64,000 bases of DNA from Dactylosporangium roseum (lineage in GTDB: Bacteria; Actinomycetota; Actinomycetes; Mycobacteriales; Micromonosporaceae): assembly GCF_025264685.1 (NCBI RefSeq), contig NZ_CP073721.1:2595001-2659000 (forward strand), read 5' to 3'. The notes beneath the pieces were generated by a model. The model saw only the letters and a list, made by a program, of their open reading frames with translations, had not been told where the DNA came from and did no database searches. Positions 27,620-35,684 of the stretch are shown in pieces (positions within the stretch are counted from its first letter, which is position 1; each line of letters starts with the position of its first letter). The translations under genes and the position numbers were made by a program.

Positions 27620-28446
27620 GCGCCACCCGCAGGCTCGAGGACCAGATCGCGGTCGTCACCGGCGGTGCCCGCGGGATCGGCGGCGGCATCTCTCGCCGTC
27701 TCGCCGCCGCGGGTGCCCACGTCGTCCTCGTCGACATCGACGGGGAGGCCGCCGCCGACACCGCCGCCGACGTCCGCGGCGCCGGCGGCGAGGTCGAGGT
27801 CGTCCTCGCCGACGTGCGCACCGCTGACGGTATCGCCGCCGCGGTCGCCGCCGCTTCGGCCCTCGACTCGGGGCGGGTCGACGTGCTCGTCAACAACGTC
27901 GGCGACTTCCGTCCGGCCGCCAAGACCTTCCTGCACTCGACCCCGCAGCAGTGGCAGGCGCTCTACGAGATCAACCTGTGGCACGTGCTCGCGATGACCC
28001 ATGCGCTGCTGCCCGGCATGGTCGAGCGAGGCCGTGGTGCCATCGTCAACAACTCGACCGTCGAGGCCTTCCGGGGTATCCCGGCGTGCGCCCCGTACTC
28101 CGCCTACAACGCCGGGGTCAGCGCCTTCACCAAGAGCCTCGCTGTGGAGGTCGCCGGGCACGGGGTGCGGGTCAACGCGATCGCGCCCGACCTCGCCGAC
28201 ACGCCGCAGACACCGGCCGCGGCGATGCTGCGCGGACGTGACCCGGCGCTCATCCGCACGTGGATACCCGTCGGACGCTTCGGCGAGCCCGACGACTACG
28301 CCGCCGTCGTCGAGTTCCTCGCCAGTGACGACGCCCGCTTCGTCACCGGGCACACGATCCCCGTCGACGGAGGGACCCTGGCCGCCTCGGGCTGGTACGC
28401 GCGGGTCGACCGCAAGGGCTGGTCGAACATGCCCAACGAGGCCTGA
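27616..28446 (+). CDS. SDR-family protein lacking the catalytic lysine
   Basis: The protein has 276 residues with TGGARGIGGGI cofactor motif, NNVGDF (NNAG-like) and an IPVDGG C-terminal motif, so it is a classical SDR by fold. In the active site the usual YxxxK is YSAYN: the codons around 28100 read TAC TCC GCC TAC AAC, so Asn replaces Lys. That would impair the normal proton relay unless another residue compensates. The ATG overlaps the NTF2-like stop. It may be a lyase, isomerase or structural subunit rather than an oxidoreductase. Confidence 0.85.
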   Translation: MSATRRLEDQIAVVTGGARGIGGGISRRLAAAGAHVVLVDIDGEAAADTAADVRGAGGEVEVVLADVRTADGIAAAVAAASALDSGRVDVLVNNVGDFRPAAKTFLHSTPQQWQALYEINLWHVLAMTHALLPGMVERGRGAIVNNSTVEAFRGIPACAPYSAYNAGVSAFTKSLAVEVAGHGVRVNAIAPDLADTPQTPAAAMLRGRDPALIRTWIPVGRFGEPDDYAAVVEFLASDDARFVTGHTIPVDGGTLAASGWYARVDRKGWSNMPNEA

Positions 28447-28451
28447 TCGTG

Positions 28452-28487
28452 GGTGCGCCCGGACCCACGTGGGAGTCCGGGCGCACC
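28452..28487. terminator. Perfect 12-bp hairpin between convergent operons
   Basis: The arms GGTGCGCCCGGA (28452-28463) and TCCGGGCGCACC (28476-28487) are exactly complementary with a 12-base loop. It separates the SDR stop at 28446 from the luciferase-like gene ending at 28497 and can act in both directions. Confidence 0.75.
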
Positions 28488-28496
28488 GGGCCGTGC

Positions 28497-29366
28497 TCAG
28501 TCGCGGCGGTCGAGGCCGAAGAGCTCGGCCGCCGCCGCGAGCTGGTCGAGGTACTCAGCCAGCTCGCGGTGCCGCACGACGAGGTTGACCGCGGTGGCCC
28601 CCGCCTCGCCGATCCGGCCGACGAGGTCGAGCGCGGCCTCCGGGCGGCCGATCGGGTCGAGACGCGCCGGAGGCGTGATGACGACGTCGAACCCCTCCGG
28701 CAGGTCGTGCTCGGCGAGCATCCGCGGCAGGGTCAGCAGGTCCGGACCGCGGTACGTCACCGGGGCCGGTGCCCACCCGTCGGCCAGGGTGACCGCGCGA
28801 CGCAGCGCTCGTTTGCTGTGACCACCGACCCAGATCGGGACCTTCTCCTGGACCGCGTGCGGGCTGATGACCTGCTCGGTGAAGTCGTAGTACTCCCCGT
28901 GGTAGGTCGCGAGCCGCACCGACAGCGACGCCCGCAGAGCCCGCAGGGCGTCGTCCGCCCGTGGTCCGCGGTCGGCGAAGGGGCGAGCGAGCAGCGCGAA
29001 CTCCTCCTCGAGGTTGCCGACGCCCACGCCGAGGATGACCCGCCCCCCGCTGAGGTGGTCGAGGGTGCCGTACCGCTTGGCCAGCTCGAGCGGATGGTGC
29101 AGCCCGAGCACGAGCACGTACGGCAGGAAGCGGATCCGCTCCGTGATCGCCGCGAGGTAGGAGAACGTCGCGACCGGGTCGTAGAAGCGTTCACCCCGGG
29201 CCAACCCCGGTGACACGCTGACGTGCTCCGGGCAGGTGAAGAACGCGAACCCGAGCCGGTCGGCGGTCGTGAAGACCTCCCGCAGCTCGGCGACCCCGGC
29301 CTCGGCCTCCCACGCGGGACGGGGCCCGGAGTCGGCCAGGACCGGGGAGCCGAGGCCGATGCGCAT
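28497..29366 (-). CDS. Luciferase-like (LLM) probable F420-dependent oxidoreductase A
   Basis: The protein has 289 residues of TIM-barrel luciferase-like type. Landmarks are FFTCPEHVSVSPG, LPYVLVLGLHHPLELAKRYGTLDHLSGGRVILGVGVG and VPIWVGGHSKRALRRAV. These match the actinobacterial F420-dependent LLM family rather than FMN luciferases; the cofactor is inferred from family habit. It is the last gene of a six-gene minus-strand operon. It is clearly a paralogue of the protein at 29943-30839. The start at 29366 gives the conserved MRIGLGSPV. Confidence 0.85.
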   Translation of the reverse strand: MRIGLGSPVLADSGPRPAWEAEAGVAELREVFTTADRLGFAFFTCPEHVSVSPGLARGERFYDPVATFSYLAAITERIRFLPYVLVLGLHHPLELAKRYGTLDHLSGGRVILGVGVGNLEEEFALLARPFADRGPRADDALRALRASLSVRLATYHGEYYDFTEQVISPHAVQEKVPIWVGGHSKRALRRAVTLADGWAPAPVTYRGPDLLTLPRMLAEHDLPEGFDVVITPPARLDPIGRPEAALDLVGRIGEAGATAVNLVVRHRELAEYLDQLAAAAELFGLDRRD

Positions 29367-29371
29367 GACGC

Positions 29372-29890
29372 TCAGGCCTCGGGGTCGACGGCGCGGGCGA
29401 GGATGTCGCGGCCCTCGTCGGTGCCGTCGAGCTGGCGGTTCCAGCGGTGGGTCACCTTCCAGCCCTCGTCGGTGCGGATGAACTCCCACCGGTTGGAGCC
29501 GGTGCGCCAGATCCGGTAGCCGTTCTGGTCGGGAGCGTTGAGCACGAGCTGCGAGTAGTTCGTCACGACCGCCCGGTCGCCGTCGACGACGATGTGCGGC
29601 AGGCCCATGAGGTGAGCGGCGCCGGAGTGGATCAGAGCCTGGTGCCGCTCACCGTTCACCATGCCGCGCAGCGCGTCGCGGCCGTTGAGCACGACCGGGT
29701 AGGTGTCGTACACGCCCTCTTCGGTCCACATCTCGGCGGTGATCTCGGCCGAGCCGCTGTCCACGGCGGGGCCGTAGCCGGCGACGATCCGCCACAGGGC
29801 GAGCTGGTCCTCGGCGGCGGCGAGGCGCCGCTCGGTCTGCTCAAGGCGTGCCTCGAGCCGACCGAGCCGGTCGGGCTGCGAGTCGGTCAT
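29372..29890 (-). CDS. NTF2/SnoaL-like protein with N-terminal coiled coil
   Basis: The protein has 172 residues. The first 40 form a predicted coiled coil (RLEARLEQTERRLAAAEDQ), followed by a SnoaL-like domain (ALWRIVAGYGPAVDSGSAEI ... WTEEGVYD ... WKVTHRWNRQLDG). Such domains occur as dehydratases or as small subunits with ring-modifying oxygenases. It lies between two LLM oxidoreductase genes in one operon. GAAAGGA precedes the ATG. Confidence 0.8.
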   Translation of the reverse strand: MTDSQPDRLGRLEARLEQTERRLAAAEDQLALWRIVAGYGPAVDSGSAEITAEMWTEEGVYDTYPVVLNGRDALRGMVNGERHQALIHSGAAHLMGLPHIVVDGDRAVVTNYSQLVLNAPDQNGYRIWRTGSNRWEFIRTDEGWKVTHRWNRQLDGTDEGRDILARAVDPEA

Positions 29891-29942
29891 GGTGGATTCC
29901 TTTCGATCGGGCTTCACGCGGGTCGATCCGGCTCGGGGCCGG

Positions 29943-30839
29943 TCAGCTCGTGGTCGCGTTCGTCTCGAAGCGTTCCGGGGTGAGCTCGCGCAGCGCGGCC
30001 ATCTGCTCGAGGTGGTGGGCCGCCGAGGTGGCCGCAAGGCTCGCGTTGACCGCGGTCGCCCCGACGGCATCGGCCGCGCGGAGGTGCTCGCGGGAGCCGT
30101 CCGGGTCCCCGAGCGGGTCCAGCGGCGGGACCTGCAGCACGAGGTCGAAGTCGTCCGGGCGCTCCACGGAGGTCCACAGGCGGGTCAGCTCTTGCGGCCC
30201 GAGGCCGAACGGCGCCCACCCGGTGCCGTGCGCCACGGCGCGGCGCAGCGAGCGGCGGGTGCGCCCACCGAACCACAGCGGCACGGCGGTGCGCGGCGCA
30301 TGCGGTTCGACGACGAAGTCGGTGAACGTGAACCGGGGCCCCTCGTGGTGCGGCACGGCCCTGCCCCATGCGGCGCGCAGGGCCGCGATCGCCTCGTCCG
30401 CGACCGCGCCGCGCTCGGCGAACTCGGCGCCGAGCAGGTCGAACTCCTCCTCGAGGCTGCCGACCCCGACCCCGAGGATGACCCGGCCGCCGCTGAGCAG
30501 GTCGAGGGTGCCGTAGGTCTTGGCGAGGGCCAACGGGTGGTGGTAGCCGATGACGACGACGTTCGTCGCGAGCCGGACGCGGCGCGTCGCCGAGGCGAGG
30601 AACGACAGCGTGGCCACGGGGTCGAAGTACGTCCCGCCCCGCTCGACGGCGATCCGGGTGGGCACGGCGACGTGCTCGCTGCACGTGAGATGGTGGTAGC
30701 CCAGGTCGTCGGCGGTGCGGGCGATGGCCAGCAGCGCATCGCCGACGTCGGGGCCGGCCAGGACGTCCCGCTCCCAGGAGGCCGCGGTGCGCGGGTGCTG
30801 GACGACGACCGGGGTGAGCAGCCCGATGCGTGCGGTCAT
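29943..30839 (-). CDS. Luciferase-like (LLM) probable F420-dependent oxidoreductase B
   Basis: The protein has 298 residues with the same signature segments as oxidoreductase A (HLTCSEHVAVPTRIAVERGG, YHHPLALAKTYGTLDLLSGG, VPLWFGGRTRRSLRRAV). It is a cytoplasmic TIM-barrel enzyme likely to use F420. The two closely related paralogues in one operon suggest two similar redox steps or two substrates. The start is preceded by GGAAGGA within a short repeat (30845-30874) also seen before the SDR at 63287. Confidence 0.85.
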   Translation of the reverse strand: MTARIGLLTPVVVQHPRTAASWERDVLAGPDVGDALLAIARTADDLGYHHLTCSEHVAVPTRIAVERGGTYFDPVATLSFLASATRRVRLATNVVVIGYHHPLALAKTYGTLDLLSGGRVILGVGVGSLEEEFDLLGAEFAERGAVADEAIAALRAAWGRAVPHHEGPRFTFTDFVVEPHAPRTAVPLWFGGRTRRSLRRAVAHGTGWAPFGLGPQELTRLWTSVERPDDFDLVLQVPPLDPLGDPDGSREHLRAADAVGATAVNASLAATSAAHHLEQMAALRELTPERFETNATTS

Positions 30840-30844
30840 CAGGT

Positions 30845-30874
30845 TCCTTCCGTGGATTCCCGGCCTTCAGGCCG
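30845..30874 (-). repeat. Leader/RBS repeat, copy 1
   Basis: On the minus strand it reads CGGCCTGAAGGCCGGGAATC followed by CACGGAAGGA. It contains a small hairpin (CGGCC-N4-GGCCG) and ends in a Shine-Dalgarno site for the gene starting at 30839. A copy with 27 of 30 identical bases lies at 63293-63322 in front of an unrelated SDR gene. Confidence 0.65.
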
Positions 30875-30981
30875 GGGAGGAGACGGGAACCCCTGCGGAG
30901 CGGGGGCGGGGGAAGCCGGCCCGCCCCCAGGGCGGATCGGTGCCTACCCGCGTGCCACCGCGAGGTTCGCTGGCTGGTGCG

Positions 30982-32106
30982 CTAGTGGGTGATCGATGGC
31001 CGGGGCGGTGAAGCGGTAGGGTCGCCGGTCGCGGGCGGGTCGCCGGTCGCGGCGCTCGTCGGGATGAGGCGGAGGCGTTCGAGCAGCGCGCCGAAGTCCT
31101 CGTCGTCGCCCGGGTCGAGCGGCAGCCCGAGCCCGAGCCCGTCGGCGAGCCCGCCGTAGGCCCGCTCGAGCACGTCCGCCAGCTCGGCATAGGTGCCGTG
31201 CGGGATGAGCGTGGCCAGGGTCTCGTCGTCGAGGGTGTCGGCGAGTCCTGCCCAATGCCCGGAGGCGGCCATCTCGGCGAGCCGTTCGCCGACCTCGCCG
31301 AGGCCGAGCCGGTCCAGGGTCGTGCGGTATGCCGGGGTCGAGAAGAGGAACGCCAGCTCCTGGCGGGCGGAGTCGCGGCTCGCGGCGAGTGCGGCCTGCG
31401 TCGGACCGGTGATCGACTTGGACATGACGACGACCCGCGGGATGCCGGCGCGTCCGGCCCGCTCGGCCCCGGCGCGGAGGCCGGGCAGCACGACCGTGCG
31501 GAGGTGGCTGGGGTGCGAGTTCGTCGCGTGGGTGACGAAGCCGTCGGCGAGCTCGCCGGCCACCTCACAGACACGCCGGTTGACCCCGCCGGTGTACAGC
31601 GCCGGGGCCGCGGTGGACAGCGGGCCGGGGTTGAAGTACGGCTGGAGCCGGGTGAAGCGGTAGTGGCTGCCCTCGTGCTCCAGGGGCGCGCCCGTGGCGA
31701 ACGCGGCGAAGATCGCCCGGATCGAGGCGAGGTAGTCACGCAGGTGTACGGCCGGCCGGTCCCACGGCACCGAGAAGCGGCCGACGATGTTGCCGCGCAC
31801 CTGGGTGGCCAGACCGAGCTGGAAGCGCCCCTCGGAGAACCGCGCGAGGTCCCACGCGGCGTACGCGGTCACCATCGGGCTGCGGGGGAAGGCCAGCGTC
31901 ATGCTGGTACGCACGGTGATCCGGCTGGTGTGCTCGGCCGCGAGCAGGGCGACCGACAACGAGTCGTGCGTCGTCTCGGGGACGTGCACGGTGTCGAAGC
32001 CGAGCCGTTCAATGCGCGCCACCACCGCGGGCACCTCGCGCAGCGCCGTCGTCGGCGGCAGCGTCGTGGTCAGCTCCATCTGGGTGGCGGGTACCTGCGG
32101 CGTCAT
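30982..32106 (-). CDS. Luciferase-like (LLM) probable F420-dependent oxidoreductase C
   Basis: The protein has 374 residues and belongs to a different LLM subgroup from the two neighbours. It shows LGFDTVHVPETTHDS, MTLAFPRSPMVTAYAAWDLARFSEGRFQLGLATQVRGN and FNPGPLSTAAPALYTGGVN, resembling the longer F420-dependent class found in mycobacteria. The C-terminal 25 residues are a Pro/Ala/Thr tail. The ATG at 32106 overlaps the SDR stop (ATGA). A start at 32079 (MELTTTL) would also keep the fold. It is likely a hydride-transfer enzyme of the island pathway. Confidence 0.83.
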   Translation of the reverse strand: MTPQVPATQMELTTTLPPTTALREVPAVVARIERLGFDTVHVPETTHDSLSVALLAAEHTSRITVRTSMTLAFPRSPMVTAYAAWDLARFSEGRFQLGLATQVRGNIVGRFSVPWDRPAVHLRDYLASIRAIFAAFATGAPLEHEGSHYRFTRLQPYFNPGPLSTAAPALYTGGVNRRVCEVAGELADGFVTHATNSHPSHLRTVVLPGLRAGAERAGRAGIPRVVVMSKSITGPTQAALAASRDSARQELAFLFSTPAYRTTLDRLGLGEVGERLAEMAASGHWAGLADTLDDETLATLIPHGTYAELADVLERAYGGLADGLGLGLPLDPGDDEDFGALLERLRLIPTSAATGDPPATGDPTASPPRPSITH

Positions 32107-32978
32107 GGGAGACGGCCGGCCAGAGCGGCGTCGACGACCTCGTCGCCACTGACGATCCGGGCGAGCTTCTCCAGCCGGGGCGCGCGGCGCAGGTGCGCCC
32201 CGCCCTCGACCGGCACGCACGCGCCGGTGATCCACGAGGACTCGGGACCGCACAGGAAGCGGACCGCGGCGGCGACATCCTCGGCGCGCCCGACCCGCGA
32301 GAGGGGCTTCTCGGCGACGGTCGCGGCGGCCAGTTCGGGGTCGGCCAGCAACAGGCCCGGGTTCTTCCCGTCGGTGGCCACGATGCCGGGGCGCACCACG
32401 TTGACCCGCACCGCGAGGTGGCCGAGCTCGTCGGCGGCGACCCGCACGAGGGCCTCGAGCGCGGCCTTGCTCACCGAATACGACGGCATGAACGGGAAGG
32501 AGTGCCCGCCCGCGCTCGACGAGGTGCACACGATGGCACCCCCACCACGCGCGGCCAGGGCCTGTCCGCCGTGCCTGATCGCATGCAGCGCCGTTGTGAC
32601 GTTGCGCCGGAAGTCGTGCTCGAGGGTCTCGGCGTCGAGGGCGAGCACGGGACGGAAGGTGCCGCCGCCGACCGTCGTGACGACGGCTGCCAACGGGGTC
32701 TCGTCGGCGACGCGCACCGCGGCGGCCACATCCTGATCGAGGGCGGAGTCGCCGACGCTGACCCGCACGGGCAGCGCCCCGGGAGCGGCTGCGGCGATCG
32801 TCGCGGCCGCCGCCCGCAGCGTCGCCTCGGTGCGCCCCATGATCGTCACGGCGGCGCCGTCGGTGGCGAGCGCGGCGGCGATGGCGCGGCCGAAGCCGCC
32901 GCCCCCGCCGATGACGAGCGCACCACGGCCGGCGAGCGGACCTGGCGAGGCGGTGGCCGGGTCAGCAGTCGTGCTCAC
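32103..32978 (-). CDS. SDR-family dehydrogenase
   Basis: The protein has 291 residues. The cofactor motif is IGGGGGFGRAI, and the catalytic residues are the Ser in CTSSSAGG and the YxxxK pair YSVSK. The NNAG motif is replaced by TTVGGG, a variation seen in 2,4-dienoyl-CoA reductase-like branches, although this alone does not define the substrate. The GTG start overlaps the thioesterase stop and the end overlaps the LLM start, so it is firmly in the operon controlled by the operator at 33652. Confidence 0.86.
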   Translation of the reverse strand: MSTTADPATASPGPLAGRGALVIGGGGGFGRAIAAALATDGAAVTIMGRTEATLRAAAATIAAAAPGALPVRVSVGDSALDQDVAAAVRVADETPLAAVVTTVGGGTFRPVLALDAETLEHDFRRNVTTALHAIRHGGQALAARGGGAIVCTSSSAGGHSFPFMPSYSVSKAALEALVRVAADELGHLAVRVNVVRPGIVATDGKNPGLLLADPELAAATVAEKPLSRVGRAEDVAAAVRFLCGPESSWITGACVPVEGGAHLRRAPRLEKLARIVSGDEVVDAALAGRLP

Positions 32979-33622
32979 GCCTGCTCCCTCGACGGCCGCC
33001 GGAACTTCTCCCGCGTCGACGGGTCGTCGATGAGCACGAAGGTGCCCTTGGCCGTGACGCACGTCAGGTCGCCGACGCGCAGCTCGCCGGAGCTGCGCAC
33101 CTTGCGCCCGTCGCGCCCGTCGTGCCGGGCCAGGATCGTGATCGTCGAGCCGATGGGGATCGCCGCGTGGAAGGAGACGTCGAGCCCGACCGTCACCGCG
33201 GCATACCCGGCGCGGGCGTTGGCAACGCCGAGGGCGTGGTCCATGAGCATGGCCGAGGTGCCGCCGTGCACGTGCCCCGGGGGTCCCTGAAAGGCCAGCC
33301 GCAGGGTGACCTCGCCGCGCAATGATCCGTCCGGCTCGACCCAGAGGCTCACCGGCGGCGACAGCGGGTTCTCGGTGCCGCCGGCGGGGTCGAAACGGCC
33401 CGGGCCGGGCTGACGCCACATCGTCGTGATCCGCTCGGCAAGGTCCGGGGCATGGGCGTCGATCCGGGCGGTGAGCACGTCGAGGTCGGCCACGATCCGG
33501 TCGGCGTCGACGTCGAGGGCCGCGCCGGCGCGGGTGATCGCGTCGACGAGCCGGCGGGTGGCTGAGGCGACCGCATCGATACCGGAATCGCGGGGCTGTG
33601 CCGTGGCGAGGGTGGCTTCCAC
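32975..33622 (-). CDS. Hotdog-fold (PaaI-type) acyl-CoA thioesterase
   Basis: The protein has 215 residues. The C-terminal half carries the PaaI/4HBT signature GHVHGGTSAMLMDHALG, and an N-terminal helical extension of about 75 residues precedes it. It probably hydrolyses CoA esters to release CoA or an end product. The start is taken at the GTG at 33622 because AAAGGAG lies 8 bases upstream; the ATG at 33652 would place the operator inside the gene. It is the first gene of the six-gene minus operon, 30 bases downstream of a perfect island operator. Confidence 0.84.
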   Translation of the reverse strand: MEATLATAQPRDSGIDAVASATRRLVDAITRAGAALDVDADRIVADLDVLTARIDAHAPDLAERITTMWRQPGPGRFDPAGGTENPLSPPVSLWVEPDGSLRGEVTLRLAFQGPPGHVHGGTSAMLMDHALGVANARAGYAAVTVGLDVSFHAAIPIGSTITILARHDGRDGRKVRSSGELRVGDLTCVTAKGTFVLIDDPSTREKFRRPSREQA

Positions 33623-33651
33623 CGGGTGGACTCCTTTGGCCGGTAAGGTCA

Positions 33652-33665
33652 ACCAAGCGCTTGCT
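33652..33665. promoter_or_regulatory. KstR2-box-like operator, perfect
   Basis: ACCAAGCGCTTGCT fits AnCAAGnnCTTGnT exactly, inside the larger symmetric context TCAACCAAGCGCTTGCTTGA. It ends 30 bases before the thioesterase start on the minus strand. Confidence 0.85.
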
Positions 33666-33788
33666 TGATCACACCTTAGCGACCCGGTGGCGCGCTGACA
33701 ACGGTTGCGCCCCGGCGTCGTCGCCCCGTCGGCCGCGGTGGTGTCGCGCCCATTGACGCACCCGCGACGTGTCCCTATGGTGTTCCCG

Positions 33789-33802
33789 AACTAGCGCTTG
33801 GT
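33789..33802. promoter_or_regulatory. KstR2-box-like operator, one mismatch
   Basis: AACTAGCGCTTGGT differs from AnCAAGnnCTTGnT at one position. It precedes the binding-protein gene at 34029 and may control the plus-strand promoter separately from the perfect site 125 bases away. Confidence 0.65.
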
Positions 33803-34028
33803 TGGCTCGCGAGGTAGCTTTACCCCGGCAAGCCTCGGGGGACACCGATGGGCTCCAGGCACGCACACCACGCCGCCGACGCCCATCCACCACCCGCCGC
33901 AACTACCGCGCCTCTCATGGCCACCGCCGAACGACCCGGCGACACCACCCGCCACCCCGGACCCCGGGACCCCGCCGCGGCCGCGGAGCCGCTCCCGGGC
34001 TCGGACCGCAGGCCCGGAAAGGAACACC

Positions 34029-35600
34029 ATGTCTCGTCTTCCACACCGCCGACGCCTCGCCGCCGCCGCCGTCACTTTGCTCGCCACCCTCGCCGTCGGC
34101 GCCTGCTCCGGCAACCCGGCCGGCGACCCCGGCGCCACGACGGGTGAGATCGACCCCAACGCCGTCCTGCGGGTCACGGCCTCGTCACCGTTCCAGAATC
34201 TCGACCCGGCCCAGTTGGCCCCCGGCGGCTATCCCTACCTCACGCTGATCTACGACCGGCTCACCATGGTCGACTCCAAGGACCAGATCGTCCCCGGCCT
34301 GGCGACCTCGTGGACCTTCGCCGCGGACGGCTCCTACCTCGAGCTCGCCCTGCGCAACGACGTCACCTTCCACGACGGGACACCCTTCGACGCGAACGCC
34401 GTCAAGGTGAACATCGAGCGCGGTCAGACGCTGTCGACGAGCACCATCAAGCAGGACCTCGCCGATATCACCGGCGTCACCGTCGTCAACGCGCAGACCG
34501 CGCGCCTGAACCTCAAGCCGGGCACCGGCGCGGTGCTCCCGTCGGCCCTGGCCACGGCCGCCGGCATGATGGTCTCGCCCAAGGCGATCGCCGACGGCGT
34601 CAACCTCAAGCTCGCCCCCGGCGACGCCGGCTCGGGTCCGTACGTCGTCACCGAGTTCGTGCCCAACGAGAAGTACGTGGTCAAACGCGCCAAGGGCACC
34701 TACTGGGATCCGAACGCCGGGCGCCTCGCCGGAATGGAGATCACCCGGGTCCCGCAGGGCGCCACCAGAATCAACGGCGTCATCAACGGTCAGACCGACC
34801 TCAGCTTCGTCTCCTCGGCCAACGAGATCACCGAGGCCCGCCAACTCGGCCAGGCCGGCCAGCTCAAGGTGACCACCCGCCCGTTCCGCAGCGTCCTCGG
34901 CATCCTGCTGCGCGCCAACAAGGGCGACCTCAAGGACAAGCGGGTCCGTGAGGCGATCGCGCGCTCGATCGACCCGGCCGCCATCAAGGCGCTCTTTGCC
35001 GACACGTGCACGCCCACCCGCAGCATCTACCCGAACAGCCCGTGGGCGGACCCGGCGGCGAAGTACCCGTACGAGTTCGACCTGGCCAAGGCCAAGGCGC
35101 TCATCGCCGAGGTGGGCGGGGCCAAGGTGTCGGTCAGCTTCTCCGCCGGCACCAACACCGAGCAGCCCGCCACCGCCATGCAAGCCGCCATGTCCCAGGC
35201 CGGCATCACCGCGACGCTCAACCCGACGCCGAACTCCGAGACCGAGGCCCGCTTCATCGCCGGCGACTTCGAGCTCGAGGTGTCCAACACCTTCAACCCG
35301 CGCCTCGACCCGGCGGGGACGGTGAACAACTACCTCACCGGCAACTACAAGCTCGCCACCAACCCCGAGGCCATCGCCCCGATCGCGGCCAAGGCCGGCG
35401 ACCCCCGCTCCAGCGTCGAGGAGCGTGCCAAGCAGTACCACCAGCTTTGGGAGCAGATGTTCGCCGAGGCGTGGTTCATTCCGATCTGCAACCTCACCAA
35501 CGCCACCATCGCCTCCCCGAAGGTCGTCGGGGCCGAGCAACTGCCGTGGACCAACCTCGGCCTGTTCGACCTGCGCACCGTTGCGATGACGAAGGGCTGA
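34029..35600 (+). CDS. Family 5 (oligopeptide/nickel-type) ABC substrate-binding lipoprotein 1
   Basis: The protein has 523 residues. The lipoprotein signal ends LAVGAC with Cys26. The body is a family 5 solute-binding fold with FHDGTPFDANAVKVNIERG, GSGPYVV and RVREAIARSIDPAAI. Its closest relative in the window is the binding protein at 45445-47022, with which it shares many blocks such as VKVNIERG and NTEQPA. It has no adjacent permease, so it likely feeds the single DppBCDF-type channel at 47180-51023. Family 5 proteins bind peptides but also many unrelated ligands; the setting suggests a hydrophobic acid. Confidence 0.9.
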   Translation: MSRLPHRRRLAAAAVTLLATLAVGACSGNPAGDPGATTGEIDPNAVLRVTASSPFQNLDPAQLAPGGYPYLTLIYDRLTMVDSKDQIVPGLATSWTFAADGSYLELALRNDVTFHDGTPFDANAVKVNIERGQTLSTSTIKQDLADITGVTVVNAQTARLNLKPGTGAVLPSALATAAGMMVSPKAIADGVNLKLAPGDAGSGPYVVTEFVPNEKYVVKRAKGTYWDPNAGRLAGMEITRVPQGATRINGVINGQTDLSFVSSANEITEARQLGQAGQLKVTTRPFRSVLGILLRANKGDLKDKRVREAIARSIDPAAIKALFADTCTPTRSIYPNSPWADPAAKYPYEFDLAKAKALIAEVGGAKVSVSFSAGTNTEQPATAMQAAMSQAGITATLNPTPNSETEARFIAGDFELEVSNTFNPRLDPAGTVNNYLTGNYKLATNPEAIAPIAAKAGDPRSSVEERAKQYHQLWEQMFAEAWFIPICNLTNATIASPKVVGAEQLPWTNLGLFDLRTVAMTKG

Positions 35601-35619
35601 GCGCCCGGACTCCACCGTC

Positions 35620-35651
35620 GGCCGGCCGGCCGCCTGCCGTGCCGGCCGGCC
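35620..35651 (+). terminator. Hairpin after binding-protein gene 1
   Basis: GGCCGGCCGGC-type arms (35620-35630 and 35641-35651) can form an 11-bp stem with a 10-base loop directly after the binding-protein stop. As the next gene is co-directional and 85 bases away, it may lower read-through and keep the binding protein more abundant than the enzymes. Confidence 0.45.
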
Positions 35652-35684
35652 CGAAGAAAGCCCGAAGAAAGGTAGCCAGAGCCA

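Larger units (their letters stand above)
33623..34028. other. 406-base divergent control region with two operators
   Basis: No gene is convincing here. It separates the thioesterase operon (minus) from the binding-protein operon (plus) and contains one perfect and one imperfect copy of the island palindrome. The long upstream open frame in the binding-protein reading frame (from 33798) is Pro/His/Arg-rich and looks non-coding. Confidence 0.55.

Noticed and set aside
33798..34028. N-terminal extension of binding protein 1 upstream of 34029
   Set aside because: The extension is Pro/His/Arg-rich, and only the ATG at 34029 gives a proper lipoprotein signal with LAVGAC.
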